Positions 6,720 through 13,042 of a stretch of 13,042 nt of DNA are shown here, piece by piece (position 1 is the stretch's first letter; every line of letters starts with the position of its first letter). This DNA is from Lentisphaeria bacterium UBA1724. GTDB taxonomy: Bacteria > Verrucomicrobiota > Lentisphaeria > Oligosphaerales > Oligosphaeraceae. The stretch spans positions 11,561-24,602 of the forward strand of contig DCIO01000026.1 of the NCBI GenBank assembly GCA_002315885.1, in the 5' to 3' direction. Under the pieces are notes generated by a model. It was given only the letters and a program-made list of their open reading frames with translations, had not been told where the DNA came from and ran no database searches. Both the position numbers and the translations under genes were made by a program.

Positions 6720-8561
6720 CACCCAGATGGAGAATACATTCCCCGTGGGACCAGCGTATGGCGAGTCAGCGGAGGACTGGAAATCGCAGACGGGGAAGGT
6801 ATCGATGGTCTTGCCGTCCTTTTGGATTTCCGCATCCCAAGCACCCCAGCAGATATTGGTTTCCCGCGGGGTCACTTTCAGGGTGCAACCCTTGCCATTG
6901 ACGGTGTCGGTACAGTGGAGCTGTTCCTTTGGTGTGCCGGCGCGCAGTGCCCTTGCCAGGACCAGCGGACCATACATCATGGTTGCCGCCATGGTGGAAC
7001 GGTAGTGCTTGATGACTTGGTCGTTGGGGCTGAGTGGGATAAGCATATAGCGGTCGTGAGGCCAGGGCGCATCTGCGGGATAGCATTCCTCCAGCCGGTC
7101 CACAATGCGTGGCGCCATGTCAAAGGTGAGGGTGTAGACGCCGTTGACTTCCGTGACCTCCATCTTGGGGCACCAGCCGGGCTTGCGGAAACGGACTTTC
7201 GCGGTGGCGTCGCTTACGGTGACGGTGACCTGGTTGCCAACGGGGTAGTTGCCACGAATGGTGAAGGTCACGCCATCCAGCGTGGCGGTGGCGTCCTGGA
7301 AGAAATTGACTTGGAAGACGCCATCTGCGTCCCGTGAGACCGTGCCCGCCGCCATGTCCATGAAAGTCCGGGGGACGTTGTTGACACAGCAGTGGTTGTA
7401 GGCGCAGTTGCACTGGAAATTGGCTTCATGGCGGACTGCGCCTCGGACGGAGAAGGCCGCCCAGGTGCCATCCCGGTAGACGCCCGCCAGGAAGGCATTG
7501 AGGTATGCGATTTCCATGGTATCCAGATACTTGTCCTCGCCGGTGATAAGGAAGAGGTCGTAGGAGAGGCGGATCCAGTGGATGGTGTCGCAGAGTTCCG
7601 TGGAGGTATTGGGGTAGTGGACGGAGCCGATGAACTTGTCCACATAGCCCACATCGCCCATGGGGTTGAGTTCGCTCTTCGCCAGATTCTCGTGGATTGC
7701 CACCACCACATCCAGGCAGCGCTTTTCGCCGGTGACGCGATAGTATTCCAGCAGTCCATCCAGGCAGCTCATCATCTCGTAGCATTTTGCCCAGCGTTGC
7801 GGGTTTGGCATCCACTGGAAGAGCGGCTTTTCCTGGAATGCGTTCCGGAAGAAATTCACGCCGAAGCCGTCCTCCCGGTCCCAGTCGGGGAGCATCTCCG
7901 CCGCGTAGTCCAGGTACTTCTTGTCCTGGGTCTCCTCGTAAAGCATCACAAGTGGCTTGAGGACGGACATGGAGGCCACGCCCAGAAATTCGCTGCAACC
8001 GCTGTCAATGAGGGAAATGCCCAGTCGGTGCATCATGTCGATCCACTGGTCCATCTGACGCTGGACACTCTTGAGGATATCCTGGTTCTTGGTTACCTTG
8101 TAGACCATCAGCATTGCCCACATCAGATACTTCCGGTTCCACAGATTCCACAGGCAGTGCCACCCGAAAGAGGGGTTGGACATGATGAGCGCCTCTGTCT
8201 CGGGAGTGAAAGCCACACGCTCCTTGTCCGTGTAAGACCCAAGATAGCCATCCGCATCCTGGAATTTCATCACACGGAGGCATTCCTTTTCAATGAAATC
8301 CAGGAATTCCGGATCACGGGTGTAGTCGGCCACCCGGGCCGCGCTGAGCATCTGCTTGCCCCAGAACTCGCCACGCCACATGCCGCCGGCATTCATGCCC
8401 AGGTCGTCATCACGGTTCTCAATGGGGGAACGGGCTTCGCCGATGATGTCCGACTTGGCAAATTCCGACAGGAGACGATGCTGGAAGAAACGGGACATCT
8501 TGAGACCGGGGACGCCCTCCAGACGGACGTCTTTCAATTGACATTCACGGTATTTATCCAT
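6717..8561 (-). CDS. GH127-like (DUF1680) glycoside hydrolase, putative beta-L-arabinofuranosidase
   Basis: 614 residues, no signal peptide, hence probably cytosolic. An alpha/alpha barrel spans about 30-410 and a beta-sandwich tail about 415-614. The zinc-thiolate site that defines the DUF1680/GH127 superfamily is visible: E322-x-C324 (STELC) and the C391-C392 pair (NHCCVNN). They match the Glu, Cys and Cys-Cys ligands and cysteine nucleophile of HypBA1. HypBA1 has CCPPN where this has CCVNN, so it is a divergent member and the substrate may differ from beta-L-Araf. The ATG at 8561 lacks a Shine-Dalgarno sequence and is preceded by three 9-bp repeats. The gene converges on the AEC permease and is divergent from the secreted hydrolase at 8960, with which it may share regulation. 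I am sure of the superfamily, not of the substrate or exact CAZy number. Confidence 0.82.
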   Translation of the reverse strand: MDKYRECQLKDVRLEGVPGLKMSRFFQHRLLSEFAKSDIIGEARSPIENRDDDLGMNAGGMWRGEFWGKQMLSAARVADYTRDPEFLDFIEKECLRVMKFQDADGYLGSYTDKERVAFTPETEALIMSNPSFGWHCLWNLWNRKYLMWAMLMVYKVTKNQDILKSVQRQMDQWIDMMHRLGISLIDSGCSEFLGVASMSVLKPLVMLYEETQDKKYLDYAAEMLPDWDREDGFGVNFFRNAFQEKPLFQWMPNPQRWAKCYEMMSCLDGLLEYYRVTGEKRCLDVVVAIHENLAKSELNPMGDVGYVDKFIGSVHYPNTSTELCDTIHWIRLSYDLFLITGEDKYLDTMEIAYLNAFLAGVYRDGTWAAFSVRGAVRHEANFQCNCAYNHCCVNNVPRTFMDMAAGTVSRDADGVFQVNFFQDATATLDGVTFTIRGNYPVGNQVTVTVSDATAKVRFRKPGWCPKMEVTEVNGVYTLTFDMAPRIVDRLEECYPADAPWPHDRYMLIPLSPNDQVIKHYRSTMAATMMYGPLVLARALRAGTPKEQLHCTDTVNGKGCTLKVTPRETNICWGAWDAEIQKDGKTIDTFPVCDFQSSADSPYAGPTGNVFSIWV

Positions 8562-8571
8562 GGCTGAATAA

Positions 8572-8611
8572 GGGACACAAGGGACACAAGGGACACAATT
8601 CGGGATTCGGG
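8572..8611. repeat. Adjacent 9-bp (x3) and 7-bp (x2) tandem repeats in the GH127-like leader
   Basis: GGGACACAA occurs three times without a gap (8572-8598), followed directly by ATTCGGG twice (8598-8604, 8605-8611). They lie 11-50 bases upstream of the GH127-like ATG, so they would be in its 5' leader as TTGTGTCCC units. The GGGAC core recurs at 8629 and 8715 and in the repeat at the other end of the same gene. Confidence 0.85.
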
Positions 8612-8658
8612 GGAGGAATTTTGGTTACGGGACAGAATGTACCTCTTGTTCGTGAGGT

Positions 8659-8688
8659 TTTATGTTGAATATGGGTGAATTTTTGCAA
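8659..8688 (-). promoter_or_regulatory. Possible sigma-70-type promoter of the GH127-like gene
   Basis: On the minus strand TTGCAA (8688-8683) and CATAAA (8664-8659) are separated by 18 bases, each matching four of six consensus positions. It would give a leader of about 90 bases containing the tandem repeats. Weak match in a divergent spacer; tentative. Confidence 0.25.
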
Positions 8689-8825
8689 GAATCAGGTAGA
8701 AAGAAGTAAATCGGGGGACACGTCTGGATTGTTTGCCTTTCGGGACGCAAAAAGGGGGCTATCTTTTACCGCGTGACGGCGGTGCATTTTGCTCCACCGT
8801 TTGAAGAATTTTTTAGATCCCAGAA

Positions 8826-8877
8826 AGGAGTTGCCATGAAGATTTTCCACCCTCGCCTGAGGGAAGAATAAACTCCT
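8826..8877 (+). promoter_or_regulatory. Possible SD-sequestering leader structure
   Basis: AGGAGTT (8826-8832), which contains the micro-ORF's Shine-Dalgarno, is perfectly complementary to AACTCCT (8871-8877), which overlaps its stop codon. A 5-bp hairpin, CCCTC/GAGGG (8850-8854 with 8859-8863), lies inside. Together they could form a closed leader that translation opens. This is a structural inference from pairing only. Confidence 0.35.
8836..8871 (+). CDS. Putative 11-residue leader peptide
   Basis: The reading frame MKIFHPRLREE is preceded by AAAGGAG with 5-base spacing, the best ribosome binding site in the right half of the window. It ends 88 bases before the ATG of the secreted hydrolase. 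No run of one amino acid typical of a classic attenuator is present. It may be a true leader peptide, a remnant of the start of a lost gene, or chance. Its start, MKIF, resembles the first residues of the GH20-like protein, which is a curiosity only. Confidence 0.3.
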   Translation: MKIFHPRLREE

Positions 8878-8959
8878 CCGTCAGAAAAAAGTTGCAATTC
8901 CTTCATGAAATTGCGTGATTTTTCCACCAGCATTTCTCTTTTTTCATTTCCTCCCTCGT

Positions 8960-11035
8960 ATGCCTAAGAGATTCAGCTTGTTTGTCTTCGTGGTTTTGTC
9001 GGTATGGCTTTCTGTGGTTGTTCAGGCGGGGCCTTCTTTGGAAGAGCTCAAGTCCTATCCTGCTGAAGCCGCGGAGATGCTGGTCTACAGCACGGGCTTC
9101 GAGATGCCCAAATCCCCCGAGTTCTCGGTATCTCCTGGCAATGCGGTAACCTTTGTTCGTGGAAAGGGTTGCAATGGCAATACCGCCTTGCGGATCGAAG
9201 GCAACAAGGAGCCGTATTTGTTCATCAACCTGAAAGAATACGGCATTCAGGATGGTTGCAAATACCAGGTGAAGCTCTTTGTTCGAGGCAAGACCCATTC
9301 CACGGATGGAGTGAAGCATTCCAGCTATCGCTTTATCTCTGTGCGTTTCCGGGATCCCCAGACCAAGAAAATTCTGCCCTGGAGGGAATACGGCGTCTTC
9401 CCATTCGCATCATATCTGGATGACCAGGACGACATCGACGCATTCCATGAATTTACCTTCGATTTCTACGGCATCCCCAATGCCGAGCCATTCCTCTGGC
9501 TTTCGGTGGGGGAGGGCGGTCCCTTCGAGGGCGTGGTCTATTTCGACGACTTGAGGGTCTATCAGTGCGGTGTGGACTCCCATGTCAATCTAGTGACACC
9601 CAAAATGGAGACCTTCCTGCGGGGCAGTCGCGATTTCTCCTTCTACGGTTTCTGCCCAACCTCCCAGACTCTCGCCATGTCCGCGGAGTTCGTCAATGCG
9701 GCCACAGGCGAGACACTTCAGGAATCGCGGTTGGAATTGGGCGAAGATGGCTTCTTCCATGGGCAGATCCCGGACAACATGAAACCCGGACAGTATCTTT
9801 TCAGGACGACCCTGGCGGATTGGAGTTCACAAAAGCGCCTGAAGGTGGCGGAGTTCCCCGTCAATATCCGACCTGCAGACGAAGTGCCCCCGAAGGGCGC
9901 AGTCTCTTTTGACGAGAAGAACCAGCTGCTGGTGGACGGGAAGCCCTTCTTCGCATTTTCGCTGGGGTGTGACGAGCCGTCTCCTGCTGGGCATCTGAAA
10001 GTCCACGCGGATGCTGGGTTCAACGTTATGGACACGGGGCCCTTCCATCTGTCGAACTGCCGCCGTCCCGACCATGCTCAGCATCTCCGTGAAGTCATGG
10101 ATGAAATGGACCGCCTAGGCATGAAAGTGCGTCTCTCCTTGACCGATTTCTACAACCGGACGGAGCTCTGTGTGCAATACGAGCCCGGCATTCCCGGCAT
10201 TCTCAAGCTGGTGAACGAGATCAAGGACCATCCCGCATTGCTAGGTTACTATCTTCTGGATGAACTGACCGAAAAAGACTGGCCCATGGTGGCGGAAATC
10301 CGCAATGCGGTCAACCAGGCGGATCCCTATCACCCGTGCTTCATCTGCACGAATCTCCTGACGACTACGCCGAAAATCACAATCACAGGCGATGTCATCG
10401 GGTATGATTACTATCCCATCGGCCTGAAAGGGAAGGTGATTACCGACGCGACAAATGTAGACAAGATGGCTATGCAGGTCCGTGCCACGGGGTCCCATTT
10501 CTTGGCAATCCCACAGGCCTTCTGCTGGGCGGTCTACCAGCCCGAAAAGACGGCGGAAGTCTTTCAGCGCTATCAGCAACCCACTGTCAACCAGATGCTT
10601 GCCGACGCACTACTCTTTGCCGTGAATGGCGTTACGGACTTCTGGTTCTATATCTGCCCACTACGCAAGACGCATGTCAAATACTGCGAGAAGGTCGGTG
10701 TTCCTGGATACAGCGAGGAGCTCTTCGCCGATATCACCGCCATGGCTACACACATGCGGAAACTGGAGGAATACTTGATGGCGGATTCGGAGCCAGAGAT
10801 GCTCCCTGTGGAAAATCTCGGCATCTCCGTTGTCCGGGCATATCGATACCAAAATGCCCAGGGCAGAAGCGCGGTGGTCATCCTCGCCGAAGGACAGGGA
10901 GCCGCATCGGCACGTATCACGCTTCCTAATGACGCGGAGTGGTCCTCCGATTGCGGATTGACGACGCAAGACATGGATGGAGCCTGGCTCTTCCAGGCCG
11001 ATGGCTTCGCCGCAGACGTGATGTATCAAAAATAA
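8960..11035 (+). CDS. Secreted CBM-containing TIM-barrel glycoside hydrolase-like protein
   Basis: 691 residues from the ATG at 8960, chosen because it gives a clean signal peptide (MPKRFSLFVFVVLSVWLSVV, cut near residue 23). A GTG at 8915 would add 15 residues in front. A CBM-like jelly roll (about 40-203) ends in VVYFDDLRVY. A beta-rich linker domain (about 205-305) and a TIM barrel (about 315-605, opening VDGKPFFAFSLGCDE) follow, then a C-terminal beta domain (about 620-691). E435 in GYYLLDE is the likely acid/base. At the expected nucleophile strand the sequence is IPQAFCWAVY (Q519), as in the protein at 2365-4386. The shared layout and motifs mark the two as paralogues. No Shine-Dalgarno is visible; the bases before the ATG are almost all pyrimidine. 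It probably forms an operon with the GH20-like gene 52 bp downstream. Exact family and substrate are not determined. Confidence 0.7.
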   Translation: MPKRFSLFVFVVLSVWLSVVVQAGPSLEELKSYPAEAAEMLVYSTGFEMPKSPEFSVSPGNAVTFVRGKGCNGNTALRIEGNKEPYLFINLKEYGIQDGCKYQVKLFVRGKTHSTDGVKHSSYRFISVRFRDPQTKKILPWREYGVFPFASYLDDQDDIDAFHEFTFDFYGIPNAEPFLWLSVGEGGPFEGVVYFDDLRVYQCGVDSHVNLVTPKMETFLRGSRDFSFYGFCPTSQTLAMSAEFVNAATGETLQESRLELGEDGFFHGQIPDNMKPGQYLFRTTLADWSSQKRLKVAEFPVNIRPADEVPPKGAVSFDEKNQLLVDGKPFFAFSLGCDEPSPAGHLKVHADAGFNVMDTGPFHLSNCRRPDHAQHLREVMDEMDRLGMKVRLSLTDFYNRTELCVQYEPGIPGILKLVNEIKDHPALLGYYLLDELTEKDWPMVAEIRNAVNQADPYHPCFICTNLLTTTPKITITGDVIGYDYYPIGLKGKVITDATNVDKMAMQVRATGSHFLAIPQAFCWAVYQPEKTAEVFQRYQQPTVNQMLADALLFAVNGVTDFWFYICPLRKTHVKYCEKVGVPGYSEELFADITAMATHMRKLEEYLMADSEPEMLPVENLGISVVRAYRYQNAQGRSAVVILAEGQGAASARITLPNDAEWSSDCGLTTQDMDGAWLFQADGFAADVMYQK

Positions 11036-11087
11036 GTTCGGATGTACAGATTCTCCAATTTTGTCCCCTCTCAAAAACGAAAACGCA

Positions 11088-12944
11088 ATGAAAATTTTTC
11101 CCATTCCTCAAAAAGTGAAGTTCCAGAACGCCGCCCGTGATTTTTCGTATGGCGGGTGGATTGTCCTGCCCTCAGAAGCGGGTTTCCCGTTGAAGCAGCG
11201 TGTCATGGAACTGTCCCATTCCATGAAGGGGTTCTTGCATACCCCCCGTGTGGGAATGGGGTTGCCCTCCGATGGACGCCTGATGCTGAGGATGCTCCGT
11301 CGCGAAGGCATGCCCGAAGAAGGCTACGCATTGACCCTGAAAGCTGCAGGTCCCATCCTCCTGGAGGCCACCACCGACCAGGGCTTCTTCTACGGCATGC
11401 AGACGGCGACGCAGTTGCTGGTCAATCCGTCGCAAGTCCCCCAGTGCGCCATCCAGGATGAGCCGTCCCTGAAAGAGCGCGGGTACATGCTGGATGTGTC
11501 CCGGAACAAGGTTCCTACCATGGAGACGCTGAAAAAGATGGTCTCCAGCCTGGCGGCTCTGCGCTACAATTCTCTCCAGCTCTACATGGAGCATACCTTC
11601 GCCTTCGCAGGACACGAGCGGGTCTGGGCGGATTACTCCCCACTGACTTCCGAAGAAATCCTGGAATTGGACGAATTCTGCCGGGAGCACTTCATTGAGT
11701 TGGTGCCCAATCTGAATAGCTTCGGACACCTGGAGCGCTGGCTGCGTCACCCCCAATACAAGCACTTGGCGGAATGCGACCCGCCCTACATCTTCCCCTA
11801 CAATGGCAGACCCATGCAGGCGGTCATCCAACCCAATCTGGTATCCCTGGATTTCATTGGGAGCCTCTATGATGAATTCCTGCCGAATTTCACCTCCCGG
11901 AAGGTGAATATCGGTTGTGACGAAACTGTGGAGTTGGGCAAAGGTCGCAGTGCGGAGCTCTGTGCCAAGAAGGGCACCACGCGGGTCTATCTGGATTTCC
12001 TGAAGAAATTGGCGAAACTGGCGGAGTCCCGTGGCTTCTCCGTGGAATTCTGGGGCGACATCATCATGCATCAACCCGAGCTAATCAGCAAGCTCCCCAA
12101 GGGCATCACCGCGCTGGAATGGGGCTATGAGGCAGAGCATCCCTTCCATGATGATACCTTGAAATTCAAGCAGTCCGGGGTGCCTTTCCTGGTGTGCCCA
12201 GGCACTTCCACCTGGAATACCCATATCGGCAGAACCACGAATATGATTGGGAATATCGTCAACGCCACCACCAACGGCATGAAGAATGGCGCGCGGGGGA
12301 TCCTGATGACTGACTGGGGCGACCACGGGCACCACCAATATTACCCCGTCAGCTGGCCAGGCATCACCATGGGCGGCGGCGCCGCCTGGAATGCACAGGC
12401 CACAGATACGCCGGAGATGCTCCCGTACGGCATCGCATTGGCATTCGCACCAGGCAAGGAAGGCGAACGAATGGGCGAATTGCTGCTGGAGGCAGGACGC
12501 GTCTACGACGATTTCACCTACCGCTGCTCCAACTGCACCGCGTATGGACGGCTTTTCCAGAGCTATTCCGCAGAGAAGAATATGTCCCCCGAGAACTGCG
12601 TCCTGGGGCATCTCACGGTTGCGGAAATCCAGAAGGCCGCAAAGCACGCCCGGAAGATTCTGGCGGAGTTGACGCAAAAGCCCTTCCTGGGCTTCGACCT
12701 GGAAAATGCGGAAATCGAAAATGGTCTCCGCATGGCGCTTGCCGCCATGACTTTCCTGGAACGGGCCGTCAGCGGAAAACGCAAGTGGGACCGGAATGCC
12801 TGGGTGGACGAAATGCGGCATGTCATCGCCGAACACGAACGGCTCTGGCTCGCGCGTAACCGCATTGGCGGACTCCACGAGAGCTCCAATTATCTCCGAG
12901 ATGCCATCGAATTCGACCCCGACGACTGGAAGAAAATAGGCTAA
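11088..12944 (+). CDS. GH20-like beta-N-acetylhexosaminidase
   Basis: 618 residues from the ATG at 11088; a TTG at 11061 would add nine residues and has no better support. No signal peptide, so probably cytosolic. The N-terminal domain (about 1-120) ends in the GH20b-like stretch DQGFFYGMQTATQLL. The barrel begins at KERGYMLDVSRNKVPTMETL (about 129-148), and the catalytic Asp-Glu pair of GH20 is D278-E279 in NIGCDET. A further barrel motif is FWGDIIMHQPEL (about 321-332). The C-terminal 140 residues are mainly helical. In GH20 the glutamate protonates the glycosidic bond and the aspartate orients the substrate's N-acetyl group, so GlcNAc- or GalNAc-terminated oligosaccharides are the expected substrates. 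The usual GGDE reads GCDE here. It follows the secreted hydrolase by 52 bp and likely processes imported products. Confidence 0.82.
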   Translation: MKIFPIPQKVKFQNAARDFSYGGWIVLPSEAGFPLKQRVMELSHSMKGFLHTPRVGMGLPSDGRLMLRMLRREGMPEEGYALTLKAAGPILLEATTDQGFFYGMQTATQLLVNPSQVPQCAIQDEPSLKERGYMLDVSRNKVPTMETLKKMVSSLAALRYNSLQLYMEHTFAFAGHERVWADYSPLTSEEILELDEFCREHFIELVPNLNSFGHLERWLRHPQYKHLAECDPPYIFPYNGRPMQAVIQPNLVSLDFIGSLYDEFLPNFTSRKVNIGCDETVELGKGRSAELCAKKGTTRVYLDFLKKLAKLAESRGFSVEFWGDIIMHQPELISKLPKGITALEWGYEAEHPFHDDTLKFKQSGVPFLVCPGTSTWNTHIGRTTNMIGNIVNATTNGMKNGARGILMTDWGDHGHHQYYPVSWPGITMGGGAAWNAQATDTPEMLPYGIALAFAPGKEGERMGELLLEAGRVYDDFTYRCSNCTAYGRLFQSYSAEKNMSPENCVLGHLTVAEIQKAAKHARKILAELTQKPFLGFDLENAEIENGLRMALAAMTFLERAVSGKRKWDRNAWVDEMRHVIAEHERLWLARNRIGGLHESSNYLRDAIEFDPDDWKKIG

Positions 12945-12984
12945 AAACGCTTGAAGCACTAGGCGGGAATTCCTGGCTCCTCTG

Positions 12985-13042
12985 GCTAGAGCTTCTAGAT
13001 CTAGACTATCTATCTAGAAGCTCTAGCTAGAAGCTCTAGAAT
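12985..13042. repeat. CTAG-rich inverted and direct repeat cluster after the GH20-like gene
   Basis: A perfect 16-bp inverted repeat (12985-13000, GCTAGAGCTTCTAGAT, with 13012-13027) has an 11-base loop. CTAGAAGCTCTAG, part of the right arm (13014-13026), is repeated at once at 13027-13039, so the left arm can pair with either copy. Seven CTAG tetramers fall within 54 bases. The cluster lies about 40 bases after the GH20-like stop and runs to the window edge, so its full extent is unknown. It could terminate the plus-strand operon or belong to a dispersed palindromic repeat family. Confidence 0.8.

Larger units (their letters stand above)
8562..8959. other. Divergent spacer between the GH127-like and secreted hydrolase genes
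   Basis: A 398-bp spacer without a long gene. From left to right it holds the tandem repeats (8572-8611), a possible minus-strand promoter (8659-8688), an imperfect CGGTG/CACCG hairpin near 8779-8799, a micro-ORF with a good ribosome binding site (8836-8871), and a pyrimidine-rich tract just before the ATG at 8960. It should carry the promoters of both flanking genes. Confidence 0.55.

Noticed and set aside
7392..8567. 391-codon plus-strand open frame
   Set aside because: Antisense shadow of the GH127-like gene, whose zinc-site residues are intact.
8572..8611. CRISPR array
   Set aside because: The repeats are 7-9 bp with no spacers, so they are plain tandem repeats.
8915..8959. GTG start for the second secreted hydrolase
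   Set aside because: It would place 15 residues before a complete signal peptide that begins at the ATG at 8960, and it has no ribosome binding site.
12985..13042. End of an insertion sequence
   Set aside because: No transposase fragment is nearby and no target-site duplication is visible; the element is cut by the window edge, so this remains open but unsupported.

Overview
The window reads like a carbohydrate-degradation island from a host- or sediment-associated bacterium of the PVC group. A Lentisphaerota/Victivallales-type genome is my best guess. That rests on gene content (several unrelated glycoside hydrolases, CBM-fronted secreted enzymes, a reductive-dehalogenase/QueG-like Fe-S protein), on the weak use of Shine-Dalgarno sequences, and on short intergenic tandem repeats. 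It is inference; no rRNA or other marker gene is present.

Left part (1-5166, all minus strand). A probable four-gene operon is read from 5166 down to 161: a cytosolic glycerophosphodiester phosphodiesterase, a secreted CBM-plus-TIM-barrel hydrolase, a QueG/RdhA-like [4Fe-4S] protein, and a peptidase-U32-like Fe-S protein. The gaps are about 50-65 bp. The operon is followed by a long imperfect inverted repeat (50-122), a candidate terminator, and has a GC-rich hairpin between its last two genes.

Middle part (5167-8561). An AT-rich 537-bp gap separates the operon from a divergent AEC-family permease (plus strand). The permease converges on a GH127-like (DUF1680) enzyme (minus strand). Both convergent genes end inside 9-bp tandem repeats that carry their stop codons, and a 10-bp-stem hairpin lies between them.

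Right part (8562-13042). A 398-bp divergent spacer holds 9-bp and 7-bp tandem repeats and a possible 11-residue leader peptide with a strong ribosome binding site. A second secreted CBM-plus-TIM-barrel protein follows, similar in layout to the one on the left, then a cytosolic GH20-like enzyme. The window ends in a CTAG-rich cluster of inverted and direct repeats.

Proposed working model (inference): the two secreted TIM-barrel proteins act on a complex glycan outside the inner membrane. The intracellular GH127-like and GH20-like enzymes trim arabinofuranose-like and HexNAc-like residues, and the phosphodiesterase removes glycerophosphate-type substituents. The role of the two Fe-S proteins is unknown and is the least ordinary part of the locus. 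No transcriptional regulator, tRNA, rRNA, IS element or CRISPR array was recognised.
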